Shown here: piece by piece, positions 30,780 to 42,836 of the stretch
Layout: each line of letters starts with the position of its first letter
Numbering within the stretch: position 1 is the first letter of the stretch
DNA from: Unio delphinus
Lineage: Eukaryota; Mollusca; Bivalvia; Unionida; Unionidae
Reading direction: 5' to 3'
NCBI GenBank assembly: GCA_029339505.1
Contig: JAQISU010000115.1
Location: forward strand, 1,099,001-1,163,000
DNA: 64,000 bases
Notes under the pieces: generated by a model
What the model saw: the letters and a program-made list of their open reading frames with translations, nothing else
What the model was told of the DNA's origin: nothing
Database searches by the model: none
Program-made: the position numbers and the translations under genes

Positions 30780-31290
30780 AGAATCAAGACAGACCTGTTC
30801 CAAATGCTCTTATTTCTAAGAGGTCGAGGTCACGGTCATGTATTGAAAGCATTACATTTGTTGGGTCTGATAAATCCCAGTCTGATTTTATTATGTAGAA
30901 TTATGAACCATTCACATCGAAGGGTTCTATATCACTCTTGGGTGATTCAGCCAATCCCACCCTTATTAAAATGTTAAGGGACATACGAGCTTCTCAGGCT
31001 TTTATTGTCAGATACTTTGCCTTTTTCTGAGAAGTCTTCTTCTAATGAAAGTGTTCTTATGCAGGGAGTAGAGTGCGGTTTTGTTTATGTTCCTCTCCAT
31101 TGCGTAAATTTTATCATTAGACTTAGTGTCAGGACCTGTGACAGTCGGAACTGTCTCGGTTTTACCCGTTGAAAGCATTCATTTATTACTAGGCAACGAC
31201 TTAGCTGGAGACAAGATTGTGGTTAATCCACTTGTAAGTGATAAGCCTAATTTGGATCAGAAAGTTGATCCAATTGAAAAATAATTCCCT
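30780..31290 (+). pseudogene. Aspartic protease relic of the Gmr1-type element
   Basis: A frame near 30975 reads LRDIRASQA, which looks like a decayed form of the active site D-T-G-A-S. Farther on, VLPVESIHLLLGNDLAG (near 31155-31205) is the typical end of gypsy-type proteases. Several stops separate them. The protease would have cut Gag and Pol; the changed active site makes this copy dead. Confidence 0.55.
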
Positions 31291-31322
31291 GATATATTTT
31301 AAGCTGTGCAGTTACCAGAGCT

Positions 31323-32680
31323 ATGGCAAAGAAATCTCTTGAGAATGATGGTGATGAAGTCAGTATTCCTTTAGCTGACACGTGTATAGGTCAGGCTTTT
31401 GATGAGGTCACTTTTACTCCTTGTTTGGATCAATCAGAAGTTATTGATTTTAGTGATCCTCTTTTAACAACCCATTTTCTTTATTTTAATCAGGGTGATA
31501 AACGACAGTCACTTGTCGTCAAACAGGAAAAGTATCCTGAGATATCCTGTTTGTTTCAAAGGGCCATAAGTGAGACTGAAGCCACTGAAGTTCCTATCTG
31601 TTAGTTCATTAAAAATGGAATTCTTATGAGAAAATGGAGACCTCCCGAGGTATCTGCTGGTAATGAGTGGTCGGTGAACTATCAAATAGTACTTCCAAAA
31701 CCTTACAGACAGAAAATAGTTAATCTGGCCCATGAAACTCCTTTGGCTGGTCATTTAGGGATTGATAAAACTTATCGCCAGATCTTGACTCACTATTAGC
31801 CAAAAATGAAAAGTGATGTTGATAAATACTGTAGATCTTGTCATACTTGTCAAATGGTAGGAAAACCCAATCAGAAGGTACCTAAGGCTTATCTACAGCC
31901 TATTCCTGCCTTTGACGAACCATTTAGTAGAATTATGGTAGATTGTGTAGGTCCCTTACCCAAGACCAAGTCAGGTAACCAATACCTGTTGAATATTATG
32001 TGCGCGTGAACGAGGTTTCCAGAGGCAATTCCGTTGAGGAATATAAAATATAAAACAATAGTAAAAGCTTTGATAAAGTTTTTTACTCCGCATGGCCTTC
32101 CCAAATCTATTCAGTCTGATCAAGGTCCAAACTTCATGTCTGGAATTTCCCAACGAGTTATGTATGAATTGGGCATTCAGCAATTGAAATCTTCTGCCCA
32201 TCACCCTGAGAGCCAAGGGGCATTAGAAAGTTTCCATCAGACTTTGAAAAATATGATCATATCATATTGTTTTGATACGAATAAAGCTTGGGATGAAGGG
32301 ATTCATTTACTATTGTTTGCTGTTAGAGAATCAGTTCAAGAATATTTAGGCTTCAGTCCCTTTGAACTGGTTTTTGGACACTGTGCGTGGACCATTGAAT
32401 TTATTGAAAGAGAAACTTCTTTGTAATGAAGACACTGAGATCGATCTTCTTGATTATGTTTCCGATTTTAGATACAAGTTGTCAAAGGCTTGTGAGGTCG
32501 CAAGTGCAAATCTGCACTCTATTCAATCTAAAATAAAATCAAGATATGATAAAACAAATCAAAGGAAAGGTGTTTTTAGCCAGGTGATAGAGTCCTGGCT
32601 CTCTTACCAATGCCACAAACTCCTCTTCAGGCCAAATATTATGGTCCCTACACAGTTGACAGGAAAACTAATGACTTAAA
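31323..32680 (+). pseudogene. Integrase of the Gmr1-type element, placed before RT
   Basis: A linker frame (31323-31604) leads into a zinc-binding domain with HETPLAGHLGIDKTYRQ and CRSCHTCQMVGKP. The catalytic core shows RIMVDCVGPLPKT, then SDQGPNFMSG, then HPESQGALESFHQTL, so the D, D and E positions are still readable. A C-terminal part (LGFSPFELVFGH and a following charged helix) ends near 32680. Several stops (for example 31605, 31798, 32008) and a shift near 32390 break it. Its position upstream of RT is the diagnostic oddity of the Gmr1 group. Confidence 0.8.
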
Positions 32681-32899
32681 TTACATCATAAATACTCCTG
32701 GGAGGCGCAAACAAAAACAAACATGCTTAAAGAGTATTTTGAAAGAGATAGCCATGTTAAACATGTAATTAATTTAGCTGCATATGTCCCACTCAGTGAA
32801 GGAATATTATCAGATTCTACTGATATTGAAAGACGAATGTTTGTAATTCCGAAATTATGAAAGATCTAGACCAGAAACTTTCACATTTACAAGTGCAAG

Positions 32900-34241
32900 A
32901 AAGAAATGAACTGAAATAGTTATTATATGAATATGAGCGCTTATTTCCAAATGTTCCTACAAGGACAAACAAAAATTTTCATGACGTTGAAATTGTAAGT
33001 TCTAAACCTGTCAAACAACATCCATACAGGATGAATCCACTCAAAAAGGAATACTTAAAGAAGGAAATTCAATATTTGCTGGAGAATGATTTTATCGAGC
33101 CCAGTAAAAGTGATTGGAGTTTACCACGCATACTTGTTCCAAAACCAGATAGAACTTTCCGTATGTGCACTGATTATAGTAAGGTGAACAGTGTGACAAA
33201 AACAGATTCATTCCCATTACCAAGAATTGACGATTTTATTGATAAAATCGGGAATGCCATGTATGTCACCAAATTTTACCTTCTGAAAGGATTTTGGCAG
33301 ATTCCACTAACGGAAAGAGCAAAGGAAATTTCGAAATTTCGGCATTTGTGACTCCAGATGGACTTTACCAATATAAAGTAATGCCTTTCGGGATGAAAGG
33401 GTCACCAAGTACATTTTAACGTCTCATGAATATGATGACCTCTGTTCTAGAAAATTGTGTAGCCTATATAGATGACGTCATCATCAGCAACGAAACCTGG
33501 ATAGAACATCTAGCAACAATTCGAAAATTCTTTGACAGACTCACTGATGCATGTGTGACAGTTAATATATCTAAAAGTGAGTTCTACTGTGCTAGTGTGA
33601 GTTTCATAGGACCAATAGATGCTAAGGTTGAGGATATTTCTAAATTCCCTGTGCCTGAAAAAAGAAAGCAACTGATGCGATTTTTAGGTATGGCCGGATA
33701 CTATCGGAAATTTTGTTGCAATTTTTCTATAATTGCAGAACCCCTGATAAATTTATTAAGTAGAAGAACAAGTTCTTTTGGACTGGAAAATATCAGGAGG
33801 CTTTTGACAAGATAAAAGCCATACTTGAAACCGCACCAGTTCTTGCAGCTCCAAATTTCCGTCAGTCTTTCAAATTATCTGTCGATGCAAGTGATGTTGG
33901 TGTTGGAGCAGTTTTAATTCAAAAAGACAAAACTAGTATTGAACATCCAGTGTGCTATTTTTCAAAGAAAGTAAATAAGCACCAGAGAAATTTATTCAAC
34001 TATCGAGAAGGAATGTTTGGCATTGATTTTGGCTTTACAACATTTTGAAGTTTATCTTAGTTCAGCTCATTCTTCGATCATAGTTTTTAGTGACCACAAC
34101 CACCTTACTTTCATCGGCAAGATGAAAAATAAAAATCAAAGATTACTTAGGTGGAGTTTGTTTTTACATGAATATAATCTTGACATCAAGCACATCAAGT
34201 GAAAAGATAATTTAATAGCAGATGCTCTTTCCCGTATATAA
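32900..34241 (+). pseudogene. RT and RNase H of the Gmr1-type element
   Basis: RT begins near 32930 and is clear from 33031: NDFIEPSKSDWSLPRILVPK, FRMCTDYSKVNS, FPLPRIDDFIDKI and LLKGFWQIPLTERAKEI. After a shift it continues with YKVMPFGMKGSPS and AYIDDVIIS, in which the catalytic YxDD-type motif is intact. RNase H follows (LSVDASDVGVGAVLIQ, then FSDHNHLTF) and the end reads NLIADALSR, the usual last block of gypsy RNase H. Shifts near 33340, 33800 and 34015 break the frame. It copies the element RNA into DNA. Nothing retroviral follows it. Confidence 0.85.
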
Positions 34242-35202
34242 CAATATATAAACCAAGTTGTATTCTAAGGAGGAACACACCCGAATGGAGACCCTATTGA
34301 ACGATCTATGCATATGTTGAGTCCATGACGTCTTTGATATAGCAGAGGGCCATGACCTAAAGACTATGACGCTGGCCGAGTTAAAACAGCTGAAAACTGA
34401 AGCCTACGCCTGCATTGCGTTTGCAGCAATAATGTTGCCCGCCTAAATCACTGGTCACAGATCATTAGGCGGTGAAGATAGGAAACAGATGCTTGGTAGA
34501 CCAGAGACCACGTAGACAATCACATAAATGTCAGGTTGAAAAAGAAGAGAAATCAAACGTTGAGTGCATCATGTACAAAGTAATTGTGACCAACCTTACC
34601 ATTTTGGGCTTCAAAGGTGTGAACCGAACAGTGGAGTTTGGCAACGTTCACTACCGATTTTGTAGAACACGATCATGAAATGCAGGGTCAGACCATAGGC
34701 ATTCGGCTTTATATGCATCATGTTAAAAATCACCAACAATCAACACTCTCACCCCTATGTGTGGTCTAGAATGAACAGGACTTTATGGAGCTGGCACAGA
34801 GAAATCGATCCAACAAGCATTTATAACCATTCTTCGGACTTATGTTAAGCAGAAAAACAAAGAACTCAGCCAATATTGTTGTGTAATAAAGAAGTACTCT
34901 GCTACACGTTTTTTGTATGTGGCAGTGATTACAAATCATTGGTGGCAATCCTTAAAATCGACAAAACGATGAAGGGTATTAATGCACTTCGCGTAGCATG
35001 ACATCGACAGCGAGATGAATAAGAATGAATAACATAGAGAGCTTCAAACCAAGACATAGTTTAGAGACATTGTTTGCAAGATTGTAATAATATCAGATGA
35101 ACACATGTATTAGATATTTATTACATTAAATTGCATTAATTCAAAATGTACCGATACATTTATGCCATGCTGCTATTAAAGGTGAAATTCGTATGACAGA
35201 AT

Positions 35203-35203
<1 letters not shown>
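34242..35203. other. Unidentified sequence after the retroelement
   Basis: Slightly less AT-rich than its surroundings, with relic-like pieces such as LAELKQLKTEAYACIAFAA (near 34375-34440) and SDYKSLVAILKIDKTMKG (near 34925-34980). I could not place them in a family. No 3' LTR is found here. Confidence 0.3.

Positions 35204-35240
<37 letters not shown>
35204..35240. repeat. (GT)n microsatellite
   Basis: About 18 GT units, next to the SINE copy on the right. Confidence 0.95.
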
Positions 35241-35243
<3 letters not shown>

Positions 35244-35274
35244 TAATTTGTATTTTTAACGCAGATTTTACAAT

Positions 35275-35556
35275 TTTGCAGTCAAATCGCAACGATGTCT
35301 GCAGCGTTGCAATTATAGTGATGTCTAGCACTGATACATCATGCCGCAGACATGTAGCATGATGTCCCACCCAGTCACATTATTCTAACTTCAGGCCAAC
35401 CAGGCCTAACACTAACCTCTTAATGCTGAACGCCAAGCTAGGCAGCTTTTAGTACCGTTGTTATAAGTATTTTGTATGATTCGGCCGGGAATATAGCCCT
35501 CGCTCGTCCGCATCCGAGGCAGATGCTCTAACGACTAAGCCACCGGAGCGGTAGAA
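35275..35556 (-). mobile_element. tRNA-headed SINE, copy 2
   Basis: It has the same core as the SINE at 21786 (CACTAACCTCTTAATGCTG, GCCAAGCTAGGCAGCT) and the same tRNA-like head at the right end on the - strand (TCGGCCGGGAATATAGCC; GCTCTAACGACTAAGCCACC on the + strand). The GT tract on its left may be the SINE tail. Confidence 0.7.
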
Positions 35557-36690
35557 GAATGCAAATATAACTATCCAGTTCTCTTAATTATAAACAGTGA
35601 GATCTTGGTGTACAACAGGATAAAAGACTTTCCTTGAAATCTAGTATGTTGGACTGAAATAAGAGATCCTGAACTTCATCATTCCATAATCTTATAATTT
35701 TAAATGTTTGCAAGACAAATAACATGAAAGGCGAGGACAATAATATTTACTACGATCAATTTATGCCTGCTAACCTTACATACTATGTTTCTCTGTTTTA
35801 GTAACACTCAACTAAGAAGGTATGTATGTGTCAGATATCACAATCCCCAACAAAGTCAAAGGACTAGCCATGCAAAGCGCACTAAAAACATGATTTAAAT
35901 ATTACTGTAACAGTGTAACTGGGAAATTCCCATGCTTATTGTAATGAGATATTTCATGTAAACATAGTGCACTATGTTCAAACGTGATAAATTTGATAAA
36001 GGACTGTTTTGCATTTTAATTGCGGGTATTTTTGTTTGTTTACCTACAAAAAAAATTTCATTAGATTTTTAAACAAATTATACACCTATGCAAAAATCGA
36101 ATGATAAGAAAACAATTTTGCAACTTTATGTAAGCCAGTCTTTTTTGAAGAAGGGCGATGAAAAAACACTATTGCTCTTAAATTGTTTTTTATTTTTGTT
36201 AAAAAAAGAAAAATTGAAGATGAAAATTAAAAGCATTTGTCAGAAAGATACATTATATTCATTATATTAAAATGCTGAACAAAAATTTACCATTATGTGT
36301 TAAGTGTTTTTTCTTTCTGTGAACTGATGCTCTGGGGTTTAGGTTGATGGTCACATTTGTTTGGGATAGTTAAGGAAAGATTAATAGAAGTAATTTTTCC
36401 CTTTTCGCTATGAGATAGAGTCCTTACGATAGAGTTTACAAGTTTACGTTTGTTTCTATTTATGTGTTCATGTTTCAATGGTTCGTCCTTTTTGTATTGT
36501 GTACATTGTTGTGAATGCGTCATTGTGATTGACTTAAAGTGTCATCCATGCCCCTAAACATGAATGCCAGATTATTATGTTGTGTCAGCGACGTCGTCTG
36601 ATGCCATGCAAACTTGTTTCCTGACTTTTTTTGTTGAATTTAGTGAATCTTATTTATTGGTCTTCATAATTTATGTGGACTGTATTATGA
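35557..36690. other. No gene seen
   Basis: AT-rich. The 60-76 codon frames at 36088 and 36293 have low-complexity composition and no recognisable family. Confidence 0.45.
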
Positions 36691-37025
36691 TCCCTATACA
36701 TTTATTGTTGACGACATGATCTCCATACATGTGTGTGGACTACATGGTCCCCATACATATTCGTGGACAAAATAGTCCCCATACATTTTGAAGACCTCAT
36801 GGTCCCCATACATATTAGTAGATTACATGATTCCCATACATTTATGAGGACATCATGGTCCCAGTAAGATTTTGCAGGCAACATGATATCCATACGTGTA
36901 TGTGGACTACATGGTCCCCATACATTTTGGACACTACATGTGCTCCATACATGTATTTGGACTACATGGTCCCCATACATTAGTGTACTGCATGGTGCCC
37001 ATATAACAGTGAATTACATGGTCTC
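36691..37025. repeat. Minisatellite A, unit about 36 bp
   Basis: About nine imperfect units built on GGACTACATGGTCCCCATAC with variable spacers. Reading frames of 66-92 codons across it are repeat artefacts. Confidence 0.85.
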
Positions 37026-37550
37026 CCGATCACTGTATAAATTAAGGAGTTCAGGTTATCAGCGTCGCTGTCTGAAGAACTGACTTTGTATTATCAAGAT
37101 TTTGTAAACAAGCATAAGTCACAGGAAGATGGTCCATGTATGATAAATATTATCTAAATATGCACTGCGTCGAGATTAATTGAATAATCTTCATTGCAAG
37201 CATAACTTTTAAAAAATAATATATATTTGCAAAAAATAACCATGTAATAAAGTGGGTAAATGATGTTTTCTTTCTACACCCCACATAAGTCATTTTTGTG
37301 GACGTGAAAATACGTTTAGTGCAACGTTGACTAAAACAATTGGAGATTTTAATTATGTGTATTTTAGCGATTTCTTAGAGAGTGAATTCATATCATCTAA
37401 TAAATTGTCATTTTCTTTGGCCATCTAACTATGAGATTACAAAATCTAACCCACTCGACCCCAAGCTGAAATTCCAGAACACGTGGTCTTGTATAATTGG
37501 AGAATATAGCTTAGTGCTAATTCCTAGCGGATATACTGTCTATATAAATA
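37026..37550. other. No gene seen
   Basis: Spacer between minisatellites A and B. Confidence 0.4.
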
Positions 37551-38640
37551 TATTTTCATTTCAAACTGCAACAAGTATTTCGTATTTCATTCTGCAACAA
37601 GCATATCATATTGTCTATTTTGTATTTCATTCTGCAATAAGCATTTCGTATTGTTTATTTTGTATTTCTTTCTGCAATAAGCATATAATATTGTTTATTT
37701 TGTATCTCATTCTGCAATAAGCATTTCGTATTTTTTATTTTGTATTTCATTCTGCAATGAGCAAATCATAGTGGGTTTTCTTTGCATTTCATTTTGCAAT
37801 AAGTATTTCGTATTGTTTATTTTGTATTTCGATTTGCAATAAGCATTTCGTATTGTTTATTTTGTATTTCATTCTGCAAAAACAATATTATATTGTTTAA
37901 TTTGTATTTCATACTGCAATAAGCATATTAAAGCGTTTATTTTGCATTTTATTCTGCAATAAGTATTTAGCATTGTTTAGTTTGCATTTCATTCTGCAAT
38001 AAGCATTTAAATTGTTTACTTTTTACTTCTTTCTGCAAAAACAATATAGTATTGTTTAATTTGTATTTCATTCTGCAATAAGCATTTCGTATTGTTTAGT
38101 TTGCATTTCATTCTGCAATAAGCATTTCGTATTGTTTAGTTTGCATTTCATTCTGCAATAAGCATATCGTATTGTTTAGTTTGCGTTTCATTCTGCAAAA
38201 GCATATCGTATTGTTTATTTTGCATTTCATTCTGCAATAAGCATATCGTATTGTTTATTTTGCATTTCATTCTGCAATAAGCATATCGTATTGTTTATTT
38301 TGCATTCATTCTGCAATAAGCATATCGTATTGTTTATTTAGTATTTCAATCTGCACTAAGCATATCATAGTGTTTATTTTCCATTCTATTCTGCAATAAG
38401 TATTTTGTATTGCTCAGTTTGCATTTCATTCTGCAATAAGCATTTCGTATTGTTTATTTTGAATTTCATTCTGCAATAACAATATCATCTTATTTAATTT
38501 GTATTTCATACTGCAAAAAGCATATCGTAGTGTTTTTTTTTTTTGTATTTCATTCTGCAATAAGCATATCATATTGTTTATTGTGAATTTCACACAGGAA
38601 GAAGAAGCATATTGTGTACTATTTAGTTTGCTTTTCATAT
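37551..38640. repeat. Minisatellite B, unit about 39 bp
   Basis: About 27 units of TTTGTATTTCATTCTGCAAT with AAGCATTTCGTATTGTTTAT. Copies differ at a few positions and the array loses regularity after 38520. Confidence 0.9.
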
Positions 38641-39096
38641 TAAAGTAAAACTTGCCTTTCTTGTGTTTCTTACTGCCATCAGCATATGGTCTTAACTATA
38701 TTTTGATTTTAATACTATATTACACATTGCATTATCTGTATATGGCTTTTTATACTACAATAACATATTTCATATATTTTGCATGCCTTTGATACTATAA
38801 TAAACATCTTTTCTTATCTTTATTTTTCTTTTGATACTACAATTAACATACTTTCTTATCTATGCTTTGCTTTTCACACTACAATAAAAACACCTTTACC
38901 TAAATCAGGCATATTCACATTACAGTGGCTCTCTAAGTGATTTGAGTTTTCATCTTCTCTATGAAGGTTGTTATGGCCTCATTTCTCACATATTCTTAGC
39001 GATAAGTCTTAACAAAAGAAAACCTATTTACCTACAGTTTATATTCACTGACGACGATAAAACTGTTTATGATGTTTTCACGTGGAAAAATGTTGA
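38641..39096. other. Decayed repeat flank and AT-rich spacer
   Basis: Loose echoes of a 'TACTACAATAA...CTTTTCTTATCT' unit between 38690 and 38900. No gene. Confidence 0.4.
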
Positions 39097-39395
39097 GGAC
39101 ATTATCAGAATCCAAGCAATACAATTTAATTGATAATTTGTATTACGTTTCACGACGTCGTCATTATCCATGCAATGCCATTAAATTGATAATTTGCAGT
39201 GTGTTTCATGGCGTCATCAGAATCCGAGCAATACGATTTGATTGATAAATTGTAGTACGTTTGATGGCGTCATGATAGTATCATTTGATTGATAATTTGT
39301 AGTACGTTTCATCAGAATCCATGCATTCCATTTCATTTCTAGTTTACAGCACGTGGAACGACGTCATCGGCATCCAAGCCATTCATTTTATTGTG
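39097..39395. repeat. Minisatellite C, unit about 55-60 bp
   Basis: About five units with GACGTCATCAGAATCC, then CAAT-CATTTAATTGATAA and TTTGTAGTACGTTTCA. Confidence 0.8.
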
Positions 39396-39739
39396 TACTT
39401 TTCCTAAACAAACAAGCAAACGAATTTAATTAAAAACAAAAATGGCGTAAAAATCAGGGGGAAAAACATGCATAGTTCAAAGAATACAAGAGAACAAAAA
39501 AATATCCTTCATAAGATCAGAAAAGATGGTCAAAATGCATTTAAAGTTTTAATATGCTTTAAATTCTAAATCGACAATATCCTTTAAGTGGCTGCTGCCT
39601 TTCAAATACTAATAAATTAGTCCGTTCCCAGATGTCATCAAAAGAAAGATGTTGTATGCAAAATAAACGGAAATATGACATCAGAAGGGTATAAGTAGGG
39701 CACATTAGAAAAAATATACCATTTTTTACCTATTGTAAC

Positions 39740-41375
39740 TACGTACAGACACTTTCAACACAGTCATGACAACAGCTGCCAAGGACAGCATTGGCCTCCA
39801 TCGTCCAAAAATGACCTTCGGTCACAGAACACAGAAGAGATTCTGAAGTTGAGTGATGCCCGAAGAGACCTAATGAACACCAGACACACAACAATATAAT
39901 CTTCGTCGAGATCAGGAAAACTTTCCTTGTAATAGATAATAATTTTATCAAGACTATCATCATCAGGTTGTGTTAACCAAACCTCACTTTGCGCTCGATA
40001 TGATATAATTGCTTCACCGACAATCAGCGATATCAGTATTTTACAATCAATCATATACCTTAATAACACTATTGGTGCCCAGTATTTATCAGATAAATGT
40101 CTACCAAACTAAACATAACAAATCTTATGGAATCATTGGGCAAACTCGAATGATGTCACATAAGCGAAACCAGTTAGATCAAAATTGGGTAGTGGTCCAT
40201 TAATCGCATCTCGTGTCATCTCATGGGTGGGATGTCCAAATCGTTTAAAATACCCAGCAAACTCTCCATACCCGAGGAAACCTCCACGATAACACGCAAC
40301 CATATCAACTGAGATAACACATTTAGAATAATATTTTGTATTCCACAATTCGCCGTTTCCGTATTTGACACAACTAGCTTGAACATTTGAGACAAATTCA
40401 AATCGTGTTGGCTTCGATAGATTTCTCCCACTGGCGAAATGAGCTGCTACTTATGGGATTGTAAAACAGTTTCTTAGCAATTGCTCGGTATTCTCATTTG
40501 AAAATGTCTCATCGAGTTTTCTCATAGCTGCATAAAGAGATTCCGTCCGACATCTTTCGCCGTTAGGTCTTGCAAATTGATCATATTTACATTCTTCGTT
40601 GAAACTTTGAAATAACCACACTGATACAGGATCTTTTTTACTTAAATTGTAAATGAAATCATACATGTTCCTGCCAGAGTCTTTATCTGGGAGGTAAAAT
40701 TTTACAATTCGATCTCGTGAAAATACTGTTACTGCATTAGTCTACGCGTGCGCATTATGATCAATGATATTTATTGGAGCTCCTCTTGATTTATATTTCG
40801 ATACGTATAATACTTCTCCTGTTATCGTTGTTACGGTTATTAGAAATTTTAATGTTTTTTCTAGCTCGGATACATTTTTTATTGTAGATCCGGAATCTTT
40901 GACTGATAAGCCCATTCGTTTATTTTTTTACGCCTTAGATCTGTCAGACCGTTTCCACGCATCGCATTTGTAAAATGCTCTGTTACTTGTTCGGCTACAT
41001 AATTTATTCTTGATGGTTTTTCATTTATCGGATAAATTCCGTAAATAACCGCCTTCGCAGCATACGCTCGCTCGTAATACGGTTTGTCAATTCCGGTCAA
41101 TATTCCTGGTTTGGAACTTTGACTTACAACGACATTTTTTTCATTATCGAGAATAGGATCATATTTATCACGAATAATCTTATTTCCTGTTTCAGCTAGT
41201 ATAATAAATTTCACTCTGATAAAATACTTTCGATGTTTGAGATGCGCGATTATACTTTCTGCTCGTTTATTGTTCATGGTATCATCAACACCACCACTGA
41301 TTCGAAATGTTGACCAGGAGTGAGATGCGCCATCTTTGTTAAATTCGTTCATAGCATGATACATTTTGTTCATAA
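39740..41375 (-). pseudogene. Polinton protein-primed DNA polymerase B, truncated
   Basis: Reading from 41373 down, an N-terminal half (SHSWSTFRISGGVDDTMNNK, then KYDPILDNEKNVVVSQSS) precedes a shift near 40880. The next part contains IDHNAHA and KDPVSVWLFQSFNEE. The diagnostic stretch is at 40350-40130 (VISVDMVACYRGGFLGYGE, FGHPTHEMTR, AINGPLPNFDLTGFA), followed by RYMIDCKILISLIVGEAI and SEVWL at about 39990-40070. These match the 'DMT-x-CYP', 'INGPLP..D[IL]TGFA' and 'GEAI' blocks of one Polinton polymerase group. The later catalytic motifs are missing because the element ends at 39740. It would replicate the element DNA. Confidence 0.65.
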
Positions 41376-41924
41376 TATCTTACCACTCATTAAACCCTTC
41401 ATTGGTGAGTCTACAATTATAGCTTGATTAAATTCATAGGTTTATCTAAGCTCGATTTGGGATAATGTCGTCAATTCATCCATACTATAATTAAGAAAAG
41501 CATTTAAATAAAGATGTTTTATATAATGAATCAATGCAAATGGTTGATGATAAGATCCGTAACTGATTGTAACAAATCCTGCAGAAATGATTTCTGTCGA
41601 TAACATTCACAAAATGTGAGACGCGGGAGCTTAGGTCCAAAACCGTGTATACGATGTGGTGCATGAGTACGAGAAAAAAACAACTATGCCTAATATGCAG
41701 TGGTAAGCGATACAGAGAGCTTAAATGGTATTATGATAAAAGAAACATAGACAATGAAAAACTATAAGAACCCCCTAGGATTATACATCAATGTTCTTAA
41801 GTAAAAGTCTAGACAAATAATAAATTAGACGAAAAAATATAAAATTATATAAATGAACCAATAATTTGTAAAGCATCCCACGACTAAAAATTATGAAGCA
41901 TCTCGTGATGGTGTAGTTAGAAAC

Positions 41925-42345
41925 TGCCGGTTGAAAAAACCAGTGGAGATTATCACTAATACTGGATATCTTAGATTTAATGCTGAATAAACGATATTAT
42001 TTTCACAGATTCGTTTACGAAGTGTTTAATGGAGAAACCCCTCATGGCCTTGTGATTGACCACATTGTCGGAGATCCCTAAAAAAAAAAATTATATAAGC
42101 TTCAAGCTATTACACAAAGTGAGAATTCTGCACGCGGTTTAACTGGTAATTGTTAATCCTGTGCAAAAAGACCTGGAAAATCAATAAATACTAAAACCGG
42201 TGAAGAATTAATACTTAAATAAATGAATAGCGCCGGTAAGTATTTTGATATTTTCATTCCTTCGGTTCGAGATGTCGCAGACAATATTACTAAATCATCT
42301 CTCTCAAAGAAATATAACCAGAAAATTCGGTTTGAATATATCTGA
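41925..42345 (+). pseudogene. HNH homing-type endonuclease relic on the opposite strand
   Basis: On the + strand, against the direction of the flanking Polinton genes, a frame reads FHRFVYEVFNGETPHGL, VIDHIVGDP, KLYKLQAITQSENSARG, then a C-terminal part IPSVRDVADNITKSSLS. The I-D-H-I-x-G-D-P and [VI]-T-Q-S-E-N-S blocks are the HNH core of phage- and virus-type homing endonucleases; histidines and the central Asp/Asn region are readable. Stops occur at 42078, 42154 and 42220, and a shift lies before 41990. Such enzymes cut DNA to spread themselves. It lies between the penton and polymerase relics. Confidence 0.65.
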
Positions 42346-42479
42346 ATACAGGTAATTGTTCCAATTTTTGTTCCAGCAAACGCATTATTAAGGGAAATAA
42401 CTCTAACCGGAATGTGTATCATCATATAAGAGAAATATTTTCTTTTAATCTTGAAATCACATTTAAGATTTCACATATA

Positions 42480-42836
42480 GACTTATTGTAAACTTTCTCT
42501 ATCCAGGTCAATTAAGTTACCAGATTGGTCAGTGAGTTAAAATTTATTCTCTTTAATAACTTATTATGAAACTGCATATAGTTGACGATCACTGGTTCTT
42601 GAACAATTAAACATTCCAGGTGGAAACATTGGTGTAAACGAGTATTAAATGTATTCCTTCTGGGCTTGATTTAATTTTTCGAGATTTATTTGATGGCTTC
42701 CATCAATTACATCACATACTAGATTTACTGCGATCACCGAGGATATATTTACATTTCCAGATGATATATGTCTCCCACCCCCGTCTGGATCATTATTGTA
42801 CCTGAGAATATTATCCTGAAGTGTTATTTGTTCCAT
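42480..42836 (-). pseudogene. Penton (minor capsid) C-terminus of Polinton 2
   Basis: From 42836 down, VNISSVIAVNLVCDVIDGSH and FTPMFPPGMFNC lead to LTDQSGNLIDLDRE near 42500-42540. The last block resembles the 'I-x-D-Q-x-G-N-x-I-[DN]-[FL]' ending of pentons in the arthropod-type Polintons, and the preceding block resembles the strand before it. Stops separate the pieces. The N-terminal half is not recognisable. The assignment rests on these short blocks and on the place between protease and polymerase. Confidence 0.45.

Larger units (their letters stand above)
28564..34241 (+). mobile_element. Ty3/gypsy retrotransposon of Gmr1 type (INT before RT), 3' LTR absent
   Basis: A 5' LTR and primer site are followed by gag, protease, integrase, then RT and RNase H, ending at a stop at 34239-34241. 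In ordinary Ty3/gypsy elements integrase comes last. Integrase before RT in an element whose sequences are gypsy-like is the known Gmr1 arrangement. No second LTR or polypurine tract is seen after RNase H, so the 3' end is lost or was never present here. All domains carry stops and shifts. Two solo LTRs of the same family lie at 48528 and 56125. Confidence 0.8.

Noticed and set aside
36702..37083. Frames of 66-92 codons with repeated 'MYGDHV/WTTW' pattern
   Set aside because: Direct translation of minisatellite A units.
36691..39395. CRISPR array
   Set aside because: Regular repeats exist, but the 'spacers' are repeat variants, there are no cas genes and the DNA is eukaryotic.
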